In this document: positions 8,917 to 18,812 of the stretch, one piece after another
Position numbering within the stretch: the first letter of the stretch is position 1
Layout of the letters: each line of letters opens with the position of its first letter
Position numbers and translations under genes: made by a program
Notes under the pieces: model-generated
What the model was told of the DNA's origin: nothing
The model's input: the letters and a program-made list of their open reading frames with translations, nothing else
Databases searched by the model: none
From: Reinekea forsetii
Lineage (GTDB): Bacteria; Pseudomonadota; Gammaproteobacteria; Pseudomonadales; Natronospirillaceae
NCBI RefSeq assembly: GCF_018860385.1
Contig: NZ_JAHKPH010000009.1
Location: 64,918 to 128,917 of the forward strand
Direction of reading: 5' to 3'
DNA length: 64,000 nt

Positions 8917-9578
8917 GCTTGGTATTGTTTGTATTTGTTTAAGGCCCCTTGAATGATCATCCATTGTGCGGCGTAGTAAGTGATCATAATTAGGTAGCTG
9001 CTAAAAGGTAAAGGCCTTAAGAATCGATCAATCGCTATGAATGAGTCAGAAAGAATAAAAACAAATGCCCCCAGTACGGCCCACTTTATGGGTAGCGTAG
9101 AATGCGTGGCCAAAACCCCCATGAAACCAATAACAACTAAATAGGCAAATACTGGCGCAATTAAATCTCCCAAGTGTGGTGTGAGTAAAAATGCCATCAC
9201 CAGCATGTATCCTATGGCCATTGTAGAAATCGGCCAGCGCGTGTGAGCAGAAGACCAATGCCTAGCGAAGAAAACGCCGTAATTTAATTGCGCCACTAAA
9301 AATGCAGCGACACCAGGAACAAAGAAATCGAATTGCAGTAATACATCACCACAAGCGCTAAAAAATAATGCCAGCAACAACAAGATTCGACCGGAAAAAG
9401 GAAAGCCCTTGAACACAGCGAAAAATAGCACAGCAATTGGCAGCATTTTTAGAAGCCAAGTAACGGGCAGTGGGTCAAAGGGTAGTAACGCTAAATAGAA
9501 GAAAGATGTTGCAAGAAACAGCCAGTGATAAATTATTGTCATAAGAAATGGTTTATTGTTTTTAGAGTAGAGTGACAT
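8913..9578 (-). CDS. Lysoplasmalogenase-like (YhhN/TMEM86) membrane protein
   Basis: A 221-residue inner-membrane protein with about eight hydrophobic helices and the YhhN-family landmark LFFSACGDVLLQF, whose Asp is likely catalytic. A second landmark, FILSDSFIAIDRF, is near the C-terminus and carries the other conserved acidic residues. Animal TMEM86 proteins hydrolyse the vinyl ether of lysoplasmalogen; the bacterial substrate is less clear. An internal Met at residue 13 (9542) is an alternative start, and neither has a strong ribosome-binding site. It appears to be expressed alone. Confidence 0.8.
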   Translation of the reverse strand: MSLYSKNNKPFLMTIIYHWLFLATSFFYLALLPFDPLPVTWLLKMLPIAVLFFAVFKGFPFSGRILLLLALFFSACGDVLLQFDFFVPGVAAFLVAQLNYGVFFARHWSSAHTRWPISTMAIGYMLVMAFLLTPHLGDLIAPVFAYLVVIGFMGVLATHSTLPIKWAVLGAFVFILSDSFIAIDRFLRPLPFSSYLIMITYYAAQWMIIQGALNKYKQYQA

Positions 9579-9658
9579 ATTGCTTTAATTTGCACAATCA
9601 AAGTTAAGAGATGAGCAGGGCCCGCCGTTTTAGGTGGCCTGCTCAACTTTAAGTGGGC

Positions 9659-10564
9659 TTAGTTTAGAATTAAGAATTCTAATAAGGCCTTTTGTGCGTG
9701 TAGTCGGTTTCCGGCTTGTTCAAAAACAACCGATCGAGGGTCATCCAGCATATCTTCGCTGACTTCTTCGCCTCGGTGTGCTGGCAAGCAATGCAAGAAT
9801 ACGGCGTCTTTGTCGGCTAAATCCATGAGTTTGGGTGAAACTTGGTAATCTGCAAAGGCAGCAAGACGAGCCTTAGTTTCTTCCTCTTGCCCCATGCTGG
9901 CCCATACATCCGTGGTAATAAGGTGCGCGCCGCGACTCGCTTCTTCAATTGAACGAGTAATGGTCACTCTATCGCCCGCTTTCTCGACTAATTTCGCATT
10001 AGGCTCATAACCTTCTGGGCAGGCGATATTTAATTTGAAATCGAATAGCATGGCTGCGTTAATGTAGCTACTACACATATTGTTCCCATCGCCGATCCAG
10101 GTGACAGTTTTGCCTTCAATGCTGCCTCTGGCTTCAATGTAGGCTTGCATGTCAGCTAACAATTGGCATGGGTGGTAATCATCGGTCAGCGCGTTGATAA
10201 CAGGAACGGTGCTGTATTGTGCAAAGGTTTCAATTTTTTCATGTTCAAAGGTTCGAATCATTACCGCATCGACCATTTGAGATAAGACACGTGCGCTGTC
10301 TTCTATGGGTTCGCCTCGACCCAGTTGGGTATCGCGCGAGGATAAAAAGATCGCGCTGCCGCCGAGTTGCGTCATTCCTGCTTCAAAAGAAACCCGCGTC
10401 CGTGTGGATGATTTTTCAAAGATCATGCCTAAAACTCTGTTTTTTAGAGGTTCGAACAGAGTTTTAGATTTGTGAAGTGCTTTCAGTTCACCGGCACGCT
10501 CAATAATGCTCAATGCTTCAGCTTTAGAAAGATCATTTAACGTTAGGAAGTGTCTAACAGACAT
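9659..10564 (-). CDS. argF: Ornithine carbamoyltransferase
   Basis: ArgF joins carbamoyl phosphate to ornithine to give citrulline in arginine synthesis. The carbamoyl-phosphate loop is [10 protein letters not shown], with HPCQLLADM in the middle domain, the ornithine-side segment DVWASMGQE and the catalytic-cysteine loop [14 protein letters not shown] placed the start at the ATG beginning MSVRHFLTL (10564; 301 residues), the normal N-terminus for the family; a frame extending nine codons further upstream is not conserved. Both flanks are unrelated and no clear ArgR palindrome was seen upstream. Confidence 0.95.
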   Translation of the reverse strand: MSVRHFLTLNDLSKAEALSIIERAGELKALHKSKTLFEPLKNRVLGMIFEKSSTRTRVSFEAGMTQLGGSAIFLSSRDTQLGRGEPIEDSARVLSQMVDAVMIRTFEHEKIETFAQYSTVPVINALTDDYHPCQLLADMQAYIEARGSIEGKTVTWIGDGNNMCSSYINAAMLFDFKLNIACPEGYEPNAKLVEKAGDRVTITRSIEEASRGAHLITTDVWASMGQEEETKARLAAFADYQVSPKLMDLADKDAVFLHCLPAHRGEEVSEDMLDDPRSVVFEQAGNRLHAQKALLEFLILN

Positions 10565-10783
10565 CGGGTTGCTCCAATTTAAATAGTACAACTATTTTTA
10601 CGAAAGCGAGAAAGGCTAGCACGCAATGCCATATAACGGCAATTGCGATTTTAGCGATACAATAGGTTATTCCATGCAACGTCCGATTTGATCAGAACAT
10701 TCAACTGTTATTGGCCTGAGTGCTTGTTGTGTTTGTGGGAATAAGTACAATAGTGCAAATAATTGACTAAATTAGTAGGGTTT

Positions 10784-11110
10784 ATGACTGATACCATTGA
10801 AAACATTAAAGAACAAATAGCGTCTAACGACATTTTACTTTACATGAAGGGCAACCCTAACCAGCCAATGTGTGGTTTCTCGGCACGTACAGTGCAATCG
10901 GTTATGAGTTGCGGCCAGCGCTTTGCCTATGTCGATATTCTACAGAATCCTGACATTCGTGCTGAGCTTCCAAAATACGCTAATTGGCCAACTTTCCCTC
11001 AATTATGGGTAAAGGGTGAGTTAATCGGCGGTTGTGACATTGTGAATGAAATGTTCGAAAAGGGTGAATTGCAAACACTGTTAGCGGAAGCAGCTCCTGC
11101 AGCTGAATAA
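10784..11110 (+). CDS. grxD: Monothiol glutaredoxin, Grx4 type
   Basis: A 108-residue monothiol glutaredoxin that binds and transfers [2Fe-2S] clusters with glutathione and BolA partners. The active site CGFS lies within MKGNPNQPMCGFSA. The glutathione-binding WPTFPQLWV with cis-Pro and the GGCDI motif are both present. The ATG at 10784 follows GTAGGG and gives the standard N-terminus MTDTIE; an in-frame TTG at 10763 is less likely. A strong intrinsic terminator follows, so the gene is a single unit. Confidence 0.95.
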   Translation: MTDTIENIKEQIASNDILLYMKGNPNQPMCGFSARTVQSVMSCGQRFAYVDILQNPDIRAELPKYANWPTFPQLWVKGELIGGCDIVNEMFEKGELQTLLAEAAPAAE

Positions 11111-11138
11111 GCACGGAAAATAGTGTTAAACTGAAAGA

Positions 11139-11169
11139 CCCCAAACGGTTAAGTTTGGGGTTTTTTTTT
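11139..11169 (+). terminator. Rho-independent terminator of grxD
   Basis: CCCCAAAC (11139-11146) pairs perfectly with GTTTGGGG (11153-11160) across a 6-base loop and is followed by nine T residues. Confidence 0.95.
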
Positions 11170-11220
11170 GGAACCTAACGTGCAGGTAATGGATGTATCT
11201 GCCCTTATTCAGAGAGCGTT

Positions 11221-11979
11221 ATGGCATTAACAGATTCCCAACTATTACGATACGCCCGAAATATTCTGCTAGCAGATGTTGATATTAAAGGCCAAGAAGC
11301 GCTGCTCGCAGCAAACGTGCTTGTGGTGGGCGTGGGTGGGCTTGGTAGCCCAATTGTCCAGTACCTAGCGGCGGCAGGTATCGGGGCTTTAACACTGGCC
11401 GATGCCGATTACGTTGATGAAACTAACCTGCAGCGGCAAATCATTCACTCTCAAGATACCGTTGGGCAGTTGAAAGTTAACAGCGCTGCACAATGGGTTC
11501 ATCAGCTAAATAGTGATGTTTCAGTCGAAGTTATATCCGAAAACGTGACATCAGTGAATGCTAAGCGGCTGGTTGCGAATGCTGATGTTGTGGTTGTTGG
11601 TTCGGATAATTTCAGTAGTCGTTATTTACTGAATGAAACCTGCCATCGGCTCAATACCCCACTAGTTTCTGCTGCGGCGATTGGCCTAAGCGGCCAATTA
11701 ACGAGCTTCGATTTTAGACAAGAAAACAGTGCTTGCTTTGCTTGTGTGTATCCCGACGGCCAAGATGACCAAGTCAGCTGCGCAACGGCGGGAGTTTTAG
11801 GGCCTGTTGTAGGCACAATGGGGTCACTGGCGGCTTTAGAAGTACTAAAGATTATCGTTGGCTTCGGCACTCCTTTGTTTGGCCAGTTACTGACTTGGGA
11901 TGCAAAATCCCTAGAGTTTCAAAAATTCAACTATGCTAAGAACACAGCTTGTCCTGTGTGCCATTCCGTTAAGGCGTAA
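11221..11979 (+). CDS. MoeB/ThiF/HesA-family adenylyltransferase
   Basis: A 252-residue E1-like enzyme that adenylates the C-terminal Gly of a small ubiquitin-like sulfur carrier (MoaD or ThiS). The nucleotide fold begins with VVGVGGLGSPIVQYLAAAG (35-53), followed by the acidic ADADYVDETNLQRQ segment. The ATP-site aspartate lies in VVVGSDNFSSRY. Structural zinc ligands are CFACVYP and C-terminal CPVCH. Length and zinc sites fit MoeB, but ThiF is similar and neither moaD nor thiS is nearby. It begins a compact unit with the MFS gene 3 bases downstream and then yqgE. Confidence 0.85.
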   Translation: MALTDSQLLRYARNILLADVDIKGQEALLAANVLVVGVGGLGSPIVQYLAAAGIGALTLADADYVDETNLQRQIIHSQDTVGQLKVNSAAQWVHQLNSDVSVEVISENVTSVNAKRLVANADVVVVGSDNFSSRYLLNETCHRLNTPLVSAAAIGLSGQLTSFDFRQENSACFACVYPDGQDDQVSCATAGVLGPVVGTMGSLAALEVLKIIVGFGTPLFGQLLTWDAKSLEFQKFNYAKNTACPVCHSVKA

Positions 11980-11982
11980 TTC

Positions 11983-13170
11983 ATGACCCAAGATCAAAAA
12001 CAACGTGAACATTTTCTGCTATTAATTGCCTTTGCAATGCCGATCGCTTTTTCTTCGTGGATGGCGTTGTTGAACAACTTCACAATTGAAGCCGCTTCAT
12101 TTACTGGGAGAGAGATAGGAATTTTACAAAGCCTAAGAGAAGTACCTGGGTTTTTAGCGTTCACCGCAGTGTTTGTTTTATTGTTTTTAAAAGAGCAGCG
12201 GTTTGCGGTCATTTCACTGTTCACGTTAGGTTTTGGCGTGTTTTTAACAGGCTTCTTTCCAAGTGCCATGGGCTTGTACATAACGACTATTATTATGTCT
12301 ATTGGGTTTCATTATTTTGAGACCATTAATCAATCGTTAACGCTGCAATGGCTACCAAAAGAACGAGCCGCTGAATTTATGGGGAAAGCACTGTCTGTAA
12401 AAGCGTTTGCGGCTGTTTTTACGTTTGGTGGTGTCTGGCTAACGATAGACTATTTTCATATCGATTATAAATGGGTGTATGCGATCTTTGGTGGGCTGAC
12501 GCTCGGGCTGGTAATTTATATGATATTTAAATACCCCTTGTTTGAAGCCAAAACGCCGCAGCAGAAAAAGCTAGTGTTTAAGCAGCGTTATTGGTTGTTC
12601 TATTTACTCACTTTTTTAAGCGGTGCCCGCCGGCAAATTTTTGTTGTTTTTGCCGCTTTTATGATGGTTCAAAAATTTGGCTACAGTGCCGGTCAAGTTG
12701 CATTATTACTGCTGATTAACCACTTTTTTAATATGTTATTCGCTAAAAAAATTGGCGCATGGATCGGTCGTGTTGGCGAAAAGCGAGCGTTAACGATTGA
12801 ATACGTGGGGCTTATTTTTGTCTTTGTGAGTTACGCCCTGGTTCAGAATGCTTGGATTGGCGCGGCACTCTATGTTATTGATCATTTGTTTTTTGCGTTT
12901 GCTATTGCTATTAAAACCTATTTCCAAAAAGTCGCAGATCCTGCTGATATGGCTTCTACTGCAGGAGTTTCTTTTACCATTAACCACATTGCCGCCGTTG
13001 TGTTACCAGCAGTTCTTGGTTTGGTCTGGTTAAAATCTCCCGAGCTTGTTTTTTATATCGGCGCTGGTTTTGCATTTATGTCATTGGTCTGTAGTCAAAT
13101 GATCCCTAGGCACCCAGAATCTGGAAACGAAACGGTCTCCTTATTTGCCTTCGCTAAGGCTAGAGCATGA
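11983..13170 (+). CDS. Major facilitator superfamily transporter
   Basis: A 395-residue inner-membrane carrier with about eleven to twelve hydrophobic helices in two halves. The central cytoplasmic loop is around residues 185-200 (FEAKTPQQKKLVFKQR). The loop after the eighth helix (KKIGAWIGRVGEKRAL) resembles the repeated MFS basic motif. I cannot assign a substrate. It starts 3 bases after the MoeB-like gene and its stop overlaps the yqgE start by 4 bases (ATGA), so all three are probably translationally coupled. Confidence 0.75.
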   Translation: MTQDQKQREHFLLLIAFAMPIAFSSWMALLNNFTIEAASFTGREIGILQSLREVPGFLAFTAVFVLLFLKEQRFAVISLFTLGFGVFLTGFFPSAMGLYITTIIMSIGFHYFETINQSLTLQWLPKERAAEFMGKALSVKAFAAVFTFGGVWLTIDYFHIDYKWVYAIFGGLTLGLVIYMIFKYPLFEAKTPQQKKLVFKQRYWLFYLLTFLSGARRQIFVVFAAFMMVQKFGYSAGQVALLLLINHFFNMLFAKKIGAWIGRVGEKRALTIEYVGLIFVFVSYALVQNAWIGAALYVIDHLFFAFAIAIKTYFQKVADPADMASTAGVSFTINHIAAVVLPAVLGLVWLKSPELVFYIGAGFAFMSLVCSQMIPRHPESGNETVSLFAFAKARA

Positions 13171-13742
13171 ATATTGAATCCACAGAGAGGACGCTTGATT
13201 TAACCGGACACTTTTTAATCGCCATGCCAGATATGGGTGATCCTGTATTCTCAGGTACAGTTACTTACTTGTTGGTGCATGATGATGACGGAGCTTTAGG
13301 TGTCATTATTAATCGTCCGCTAGAGGTGGAACTGCAAGAGGTTTTCAAAGCCGCCCAGATTGAAACCTATGAACCTGAAGTAGGAGAGTTGCCTGTTTAT
13401 CATGGCGGTCCGGTAACACCAGAGCAGGGTTTCATTTTGCATCGGCGGCGAGAGCGGTCTTGGGCAAGTGCTATCACCAACGATGAGCTGAGCTTAACAA
13501 CCAGCCGAGATATTCTTGTTGATATTGCGAGTAAAAAAGGTCCAGAAGAGTATCTATTTTGCTTAGGCTATTCTGGTTGGACTAAAGGCCAGCTTGAAGA
13601 GGAGCTTAAAACAAATGCTTGGCTAACGGTTAAAGCGGATACTGATATTATTTTTGCACCCAACGCTGAAAAATACACTCAAGCCTTAAAACAGCTCGGT
13701 ATAGACCAAGCTGTTTTGTCTGGGCAAGGTGGTCAAGCCTAA
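13167..13742 (+). CDS. yqgE: YqgE/AlgH family protein
   Basis: A 191-residue member of UPF0301, with the family start [20 protein letters not shown] and the conserved [14 protein letters not shown] and FCLGYSGW segments. AlgH was named for a role in alginate regulation in Pseudomonas, but its biochemical function is not established. The ATG overlaps the stop of the MFS gene. The gene usually neighbours ruvX (yqgF), which is absent here. The stop meets the convergent chemoreceptor gene with a 4-base overlap. Confidence 0.9.
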   Translation: MNIESTERTLDLTGHFLIAMPDMGDPVFSGTVTYLLVHDDDGALGVIINRPLEVELQEVFKAAQIETYEPEVGELPVYHGGPVTPEQGFILHRRRERSWASAITNDELSLTTSRDILVDIASKKGPEEYLFCLGYSGWTKGQLEEELKTNAWLTVKADTDIIFAPNAEKYTQALKQLGIDQAVLSGQGGQA

Positions 13743-15742
13743 ATTTTAAACTGATTGACCAATTCACTTTGTGTCGTTGAAAGCTCGTTTAATTTGTTTG
13801 AGTTTTCAGCGCCTTGTTGAGCGCTTTCGGCAATATTTTCTGACATATCCGATATTTGAATGATGTTTTGGCTTACTTCTTTTGCAACAGCACTTTGCTC
13901 TTCAGATGCTGTGGCTATCGTTCGGCTCATGTCATTTACTAGCTCCAAGCTATCGACCATTTTATTCAACGAACGGAAGGTGGCTTGAGTTTTTTCTACC
14001 GAAACATCGGCACTGCTTACGTTTTCTTCTACAATTTTAACCGCTTTAGAAGAGTTAGTTTGCAAGGCGGTAATCATTTCTCGAATCTCGTCTGCTGAAG
14101 ATTGTGAGCGGTTTGCAAGCGATCTAACTTCATCGGCTACCACGGCAAAGCCTCGTCCTTGTTCACCCGCACGAGCTGCCTCGATAGCGGCATTTAAGGC
14201 TAATAGGTTCGTTTGCTCGGCAATACTTTGAATAACATTCAAAATTTCACCTATTTTCTGGCTATCATTTGAAAGCGAATTAATGACTTGAGAAGCCTCA
14301 TCTAAAGACGCCTTTAAATGCTCAACGAACTCAACATTTTCACTAATGGTTGCAATGTTTTGCTGCGCGTAATTGGTCACGCTGGTCACTTCGGCACTGG
14401 TTTGTTCGGCGTTGGAAGCAACTTCTAATACGGCGGCTTCCATCTCGGTCACGGCGGCGGCCACTGAATCTGTTTGTTCTTTTTGTGCACTGACATCAAG
14501 ATTGGTTTGCTGACTCATGTCGTAACTTTTTTGAGAAACTTCTTTGATGGTGACAGCTGATTCCTGCACCTTAGAAATAAGCAAACTGAGCTGGTCGGAA
14601 ATTAAATTGATGTGATCAGAAATAAGACCCATTTCCGCACCGTAATTGGTTTTTATACGATCCGATAAATTTCCACTGGCAATTTTATCTAAAGCTTCCA
14701 TGATGCCCGCTAAAGGGTAATGAATAGAACGAAATACGTTAACACCAATTAAAATAGAAACTGTTAAAGTGATGAGAAATAGAGAAATACCTAACAGGTT
14801 GGCTTGTTTAGCGACATCTTTTGCCTCTGAAACAGCGGTATCGGTTGTGTTGCGAACCTGACCGACGAAGGCCGACATATTTTGAGTGGCGAGATTGACT
14901 AAATCGGCTAGGGTTTGTAATTCATTTTGGCTGTCGCTGGTGAGTTGAACATATAATTTATGGCGTTGAAACAAACCCTCAGGCTCAGCAATTGCGCGAT
15001 TCAATAAGGATACAATTTGTTCAACGTCACCCGCTTGAGAGGGTAAGCTAGAGGAGATATTATTAACTTTTTCGTTAATTCCACTTAAGTAATTCATTAA
15101 CTCTGATTCAACTTTCACCAGCCGCTCTGGGTCTAAAATGGTCAGTGCTTGCTGAATGAAAGATTGAGCGCTGATTGCTTGGCGTTGAATGAACTCTAAA
15201 TCCCAAACGGCGCTTTCCGCATTTTGCCGCTTTGCGGTGTTGACAATAGAGTTTAAGTCTTGATTAAAAAACAACCATTCGCCATTGAAATATTCAAGCT
15301 CTTTTATCGCGTTAACGCGTGCTTCAACCTTGGTATCTTGCAAGTCTAAGTGATGACGAGATAGTTCAAAAATTTGTTGAGACAACTCGTCAACATTACT
15401 CGCACCGCTGTCATAGTCGGGTAGAGCACTGAGCTTTGTGCGAACAAGCGCTAAGTTTTGTTCGTATTTTGACGTCGCTAATTCAAAGTTTTGTCTCAGC
15501 TGAGCTAATTTTTCAGCATCCTCCGCATTGGCATGTTGCATCACGGCTCGGTTGGCGTCCTGTACGTTTAAAAGAAGCGTATTGGCGTTATCGAGTAGCT
15601 GACCTAGCGTGGTTGCGGTGTATTCTAATTGGCTCGTGAGCTTATTATTCGACGTCAGTGAAAAGCCCGCCATCGCAAATATCAGCAAGCATGTGAGTGT
15701 AAACCCCAGTGCGACGCGTTGAACCAAAGAAATTTTTAACAT
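13739..15742 (-). CDS. Methyl-accepting chemotaxis protein
   Basis: A 667-residue chemoreceptor. TM1 is at about residues 9-29. A long helical periplasmic sensor runs to about 310, with TM2 near 317-337, HAMP to about 390 and the cytoplasmic signalling coiled coil to the end. The hairpin tip with the CheA/CheW contact ([20 protein letters not shown]) is intact. There is no C-terminal CheR/CheB tethering pentapeptide. The sensor is all-helical without a PAS or Cache signature, so the ligand is unknown. It is a single gene with no chemotaxis neighbours. Confidence 0.92.
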   Translation of the reverse strand: MLKISLVQRVALGFTLTCLLIFAMAGFSLTSNNKLTSQLEYTATTLGQLLDNANTLLLNVQDANRAVMQHANAEDAEKLAQLRQNFELATSKYEQNLALVRTKLSALPDYDSGASNVDELSQQIFELSRHHLDLQDTKVEARVNAIKELEYFNGEWLFFNQDLNSIVNTAKRQNAESAVWDLEFIQRQAISAQSFIQQALTILDPERLVKVESELMNYLSGINEKVNNISSSLPSQAGDVEQIVSLLNRAIAEPEGLFQRHKLYVQLTSDSQNELQTLADLVNLATQNMSAFVGQVRNTTDTAVSEAKDVAKQANLLGISLFLITLTVSILIGVNVFRSIHYPLAGIMEALDKIASGNLSDRIKTNYGAEMGLISDHINLISDQLSLLISKVQESAVTIKEVSQKSYDMSQQTNLDVSAQKEQTDSVAAAVTEMEAAVLEVASNAEQTSAEVTSVTNYAQQNIATISENVEFVEHLKASLDEASQVINSLSNDSQKIGEILNVIQSIAEQTNLLALNAAIEAARAGEQGRGFAVVADEVRSLANRSQSSADEIREMITALQTNSSKAVKIVEENVSSADVSVEKTQATFRSLNKMVDSLELVNDMSRTIATASEEQSAVAKEVSQNIIQISDMSENIAESAQQGAENSNKLNELSTTQSELVNQFKI

Positions 15743-15921
15743 CAGACTGCCTTAGAATGGATATTTAGAAGGGATATCGACAATTATAGCTAAAACTTGA
15801 GTGTTTGCTCGGTAAAGATAACGGTAAATGGCGTGAATAGGGCGTTCGAGGTATAGGGGGAACTTATGTTAGAGTGTTGGCTTTAGAAAATCATCCATGT
15901 AGATAGGAGGAACCCAGTGAT

Positions 15922-17205
15922 ATGAGTAATTTAAGGGATGAGTTTAAGGTCATTGTTGAGCCGTGGTTAGAATTTTTACCCGGTGGAGCAGAAGCTTGGT
16001 TTGAATGGCTGGTGGTGGCCTGGATTGGTGTTTTTGCTGTATTTCTTCACTTAGTTTTGCATTTGTTTGTTCGACATTATGTCGCCAATTGGATTTCACT
16101 TTGGACGTCGAAATTAAAGGGCAACTGGCAATTTTCGTTATTTAGCCATAATTTGTTTCGTCGTGCTTCTTTTGTGATACAAGGTGCGGTTGTTCAATTG
16201 CAATCAGTTTGGTGGTTAGATGAGAGCTCGACCATCTTCAAAGTCATCAAATTTGCCAGCGATCAATGGATACTGCTGTTTCTATTGTTAACCCTGTTTT
16301 CTGTGTTAGACGTTTTTCATGGGGTTTGGAATCGCCGTGCTTCGGACGGAAACCATTTTCCAATAAAGGGCATTCTGCAAACGATTAAATTACTGGCGTC
16401 ATTGTTTATCGGGTTAGTCGCTATTGCACTGCTCATTGGCAAATCACCGCTATTGCTGCTCAGTGGGTTAGGCGCGTTATCCGCCGTGATGATGTTGGTG
16501 TTTAAAGACCCCATTTTAGGGTTAGTGGCGGGTATTCAACTTTCCGCAAACGACATGTTGGCCGTTGGCGATTGGCTAGAAATGCCCAAATATGGTGCCG
16601 ATGGCGATGTCATTGATATCGCATTAACCACCGTTAAGGTGCGCAATTGGGATAAAACCATTACGACCATTCCTGCATATGCCCTTATTTCGGATTCGTT
16701 TAAGAATTGGCGAGGCATGACCGAGTCGGGCGGGCGTAGAATTAGCCGCAGCGTGTTGATTGAAACTAGCAGTATTCGGTTCTTAGATGAAGCATTGTTG
16801 GCTGATTTGAATAAATCAGAATTGGTTGGGCGCTATTTAAGCGAACGGCTTGAGCAAATTGAAGCCGAGAACAAGCAAAAGAATGTCGATATGGGCGTTC
16901 TAGTGAATGGTCGAAGGCTTACGAATATTGGTACTTTCCGCCAATATTTAGTGAACTATTTGCAAAGTCATCCTTGCATTCATAAAGATATGACACTGAT
17001 GGTTCGGCAACTGGCACCCACTTCAGAAGGGCTGCCGATTCAAATATATGCGTTCACCAATACTACCAGTTGGGGAGAGTACGAAAATATTCAAGCCGAT
17101 ATCTTTGATCATATATTTGCAGCGATGCCGGCCTTTGATTTACGCATTCATGAAGCGCCAACGGGAAATGATGTCCGTGCGCTACAGCGCAATTTAAGGG
17201 CTTAA
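15922..17205 (+). CDS. YbdG-type (MscM) mechanosensitive channel
   Basis: A 427-residue MscS-superfamily channel. Five hydrophobic helices occupy about residues 25-190, ending in the pore-lining TM3 segment LLSGLGALSAVMMLVFKDPI with Gly/Ala packing. The beta domain follows (GDWLEMPKYGADGDVIDI), then WDKTITTIPAYALISDSFKNW. This arrangement, and IETSSIRFL later, match E. coli YbdG, a low-conductance osmotic channel. Start is the ATG at 15922 after GGAGGAACCC. A strong terminator follows directly, so the gene is monocistronic. Confidence 0.85.
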   Translation: MSNLRDEFKVIVEPWLEFLPGGAEAWFEWLVVAWIGVFAVFLHLVLHLFVRHYVANWISLWTSKLKGNWQFSLFSHNLFRRASFVIQGAVVQLQSVWWLDESSTIFKVIKFASDQWILLFLLLTLFSVLDVFHGVWNRRASDGNHFPIKGILQTIKLLASLFIGLVAIALLIGKSPLLLLSGLGALSAVMMLVFKDPILGLVAGIQLSANDMLAVGDWLEMPKYGADGDVIDIALTTVKVRNWDKTITTIPAYALISDSFKNWRGMTESGGRRISRSVLIETSSIRFLDEALLADLNKSELVGRYLSERLEQIEAENKQKNVDMGVLVNGRRLTNIGTFRQYLVNYLQSHPCIHKDMTLMVRQLAPTSEGLPIQIYAFTNTTSWGEYENIQADIFDHIFAAMPAFDLRIHEAPTGNDVRALQRNLRA

Positions 17206-17217
17206 TTAAGACTCAAA

Positions 17218-17256
17218 AAAAGCCAGTTCACCGATGAGTGAGCTGGCTTTTAGTTT
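17218..17256 (+). terminator. Rho-independent terminator of the channel gene
   Basis: AAAAGCCAGTTCA (17218-17230) pairs with TGAGCTGGCTTTT (17239-17251) with one G-U pair and an 8-base loop, followed by TAGTTTTT. A-rich bases on its left could make it work on both strands. Confidence 0.9.
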
Positions 17257-17274
17257 TTCTAGTTGTTTAAACTA

Positions 17275-18360
17275 GACTCATTAACCGCATTATTATTGTC
17301 GATCGGTAAATGCCCATTATTGATATATTCTGTCAGACCTTTCCAATGCTTTAAGCTGTACGCGATGGCTTCACCGAACTTACCCTTTGGAGCAACCTGC
17401 TCAATCTTCTTCTCCAGCTTCTGTTTTAACTTAGCTAAGATCGGACGCGCTTTTTCATCTCGGGCTCGTTTTTTATCTTTCGCCGTTTTACCTTTTAAAC
17501 TCTTTTCAAGGCCGTACAGCTTTTGGATCAGTCTGATCAGTTCGGTGATCGCTGGACTCTTCTTACCTCTCGGTAACGCCTTTTCCGCGTCCATAAATTT
17601 CCGGCGTGGGTGCGCCCAGCACTGAGCGTGCTGTAACTGATACGTTTCAACGGCACCTAATAACCAGCATAACCGTCCGTCATGACCGCGCCTTTGCAAT
17701 CCGCCAATAATTGTGTGGTAACCGAGCCACTGCGGCTCGGACTGTAGTGGAACAAGGTGATGTCCTTGCCGTGCTTGGCCAGCTTACCCGGCGGGGCTTT
17801 GGCTCGGCGTATCCACATGTAGGATTTTGAACTGGCCGCCTTGCTAGGTTCTTTATTCACCTGGACGCTGGTTTCCGCCATGAGGATTAGGGGCGCTTGG
17901 TGAATTTCACGTTCAAAGCAATCGATGACCGGTTGTATCGACTCACTGAGGTTCAGCATCCAGTTGGCGAGCGTGTTGCGCGGTAGGTCGATGCCATAGA
18001 GGTTGAAGATATGGCTCTGACGATGTAGCGGTAAGGCACCTTGGAACTTTGCCGTGACAACAAAGGCTTGCAGTTCAACTCCCGCGTTGCTCTTGGGCAG
18101 TTAGGTGGGTTCCGGTTTGGCGATGATCACGTCGCCCTCGCACGCTGGGCAGGCGTATTTGGCGCGAACATGCTGCTCAACAAACACTTGCGCGGGGATG
18201 ACATTCAGCTTTTCGCTGATGTCTTCACCGATCCGTGTTTTCTGACAACCGCAACGGCAGGCTTTGTCGTGCTCGACACGGCGACGTTCTAGATGGCTCG
18301 GTAAGGGTTTACGACCTCGCTTCGCGGCTGGCTTTTGCGCGTCGTTCGGTGAGTCGTTAA
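17275..18360 (-). mobile_element. IS66-family transposase (TnpC) remnant, truncated and broken
   Basis: Minus-strand IS66 TnpC fragments appear in family order. The zinc-binding segment HLERRRVEHDKACRCGC and IGEDISEKLNVIP lie near 18300-18180. GIDLPRNTLANWMLNLSESI is near 17990-17930. Next come the catalytic region around 17880, VMTDGYAGY near 17660, CWAHPRRKFMDAE near 17600, and GHLPIDNNN at the left end. Three lesions are visible: an in-frame TAA at 18101-18103 (probably from CAA), a frameshift close to 17660, and the expected MADET written as MAET, so the first catalytic Asp is missing. The leucine-zipper N-terminus, C-terminal domain, tnpA, tnpB and end repeats are absent. It is a dead relic. 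Confidence 0.88.
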
Positions 18361-18442
18361 TTCGATTTAGCTTTTTTTTTTTGCATCTACAAAAATTACT
18401 TTTTTGGGCATTACTGGAGCTTGTAGTTGTAAAAGCTCCCAC

Positions 18443-18812
18443 TTATAACACTCGGTAAATCAACTTGATCAACGTTAGCCTAATGCCCAATTCAAGCATT
18501 AGAAAAAAATAACCGGCTTAAAATCAATTAATAACAATAACTTAGAGAGTGAATGCCAAAAGTTTTACCCGAACACAGTCAATCACCCAAGTTAGGTCTT
18601 ATTCTCTCAAAGTCCGCTCCGTGGTGGGAGCGGAAGTAACCGCCTTTATTGAGTTAGGTGCTCACTGTTCGATAGCGGACATAAACTGGACGAGCGAACA
18701 AGGCATCAGAAACAATCGCTCCTGAATTAAGCTATCAAGGCAAAGTAGGCGTTTCATTGTTATAGAACTGTAACAACTATCCTGGCACTTGAAACGTTTG
18801 CTAAGTTGATGA
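18443..18812. other. Intergenic region with two perfect hairpins
   Basis: No gene is supported. TCCGCTCC (18613-18620) pairs with GGAGCGGA (18627-18634) across a 6-base loop, flanked by weaker CTCAA/TTGAG complementarity. GAGCGA (18692-18697) pairs with TCGCTC (18716-18721). GTTAGGT occurs twice in direct orientation around 18591 and 18654. The layout recalls a folded recombination site but lacks the inverted cores needed for an integron attC site. Confidence 0.35.

Noticed and set aside
18585..18665. Integron attC site (GTTAGGT cores and a folded centre)
   Set aside because: Both GTTAGGT cores are in the same orientation; attC needs inverted RYYYAAC and GTTRRRY ends, and there is no integrase or cassette.
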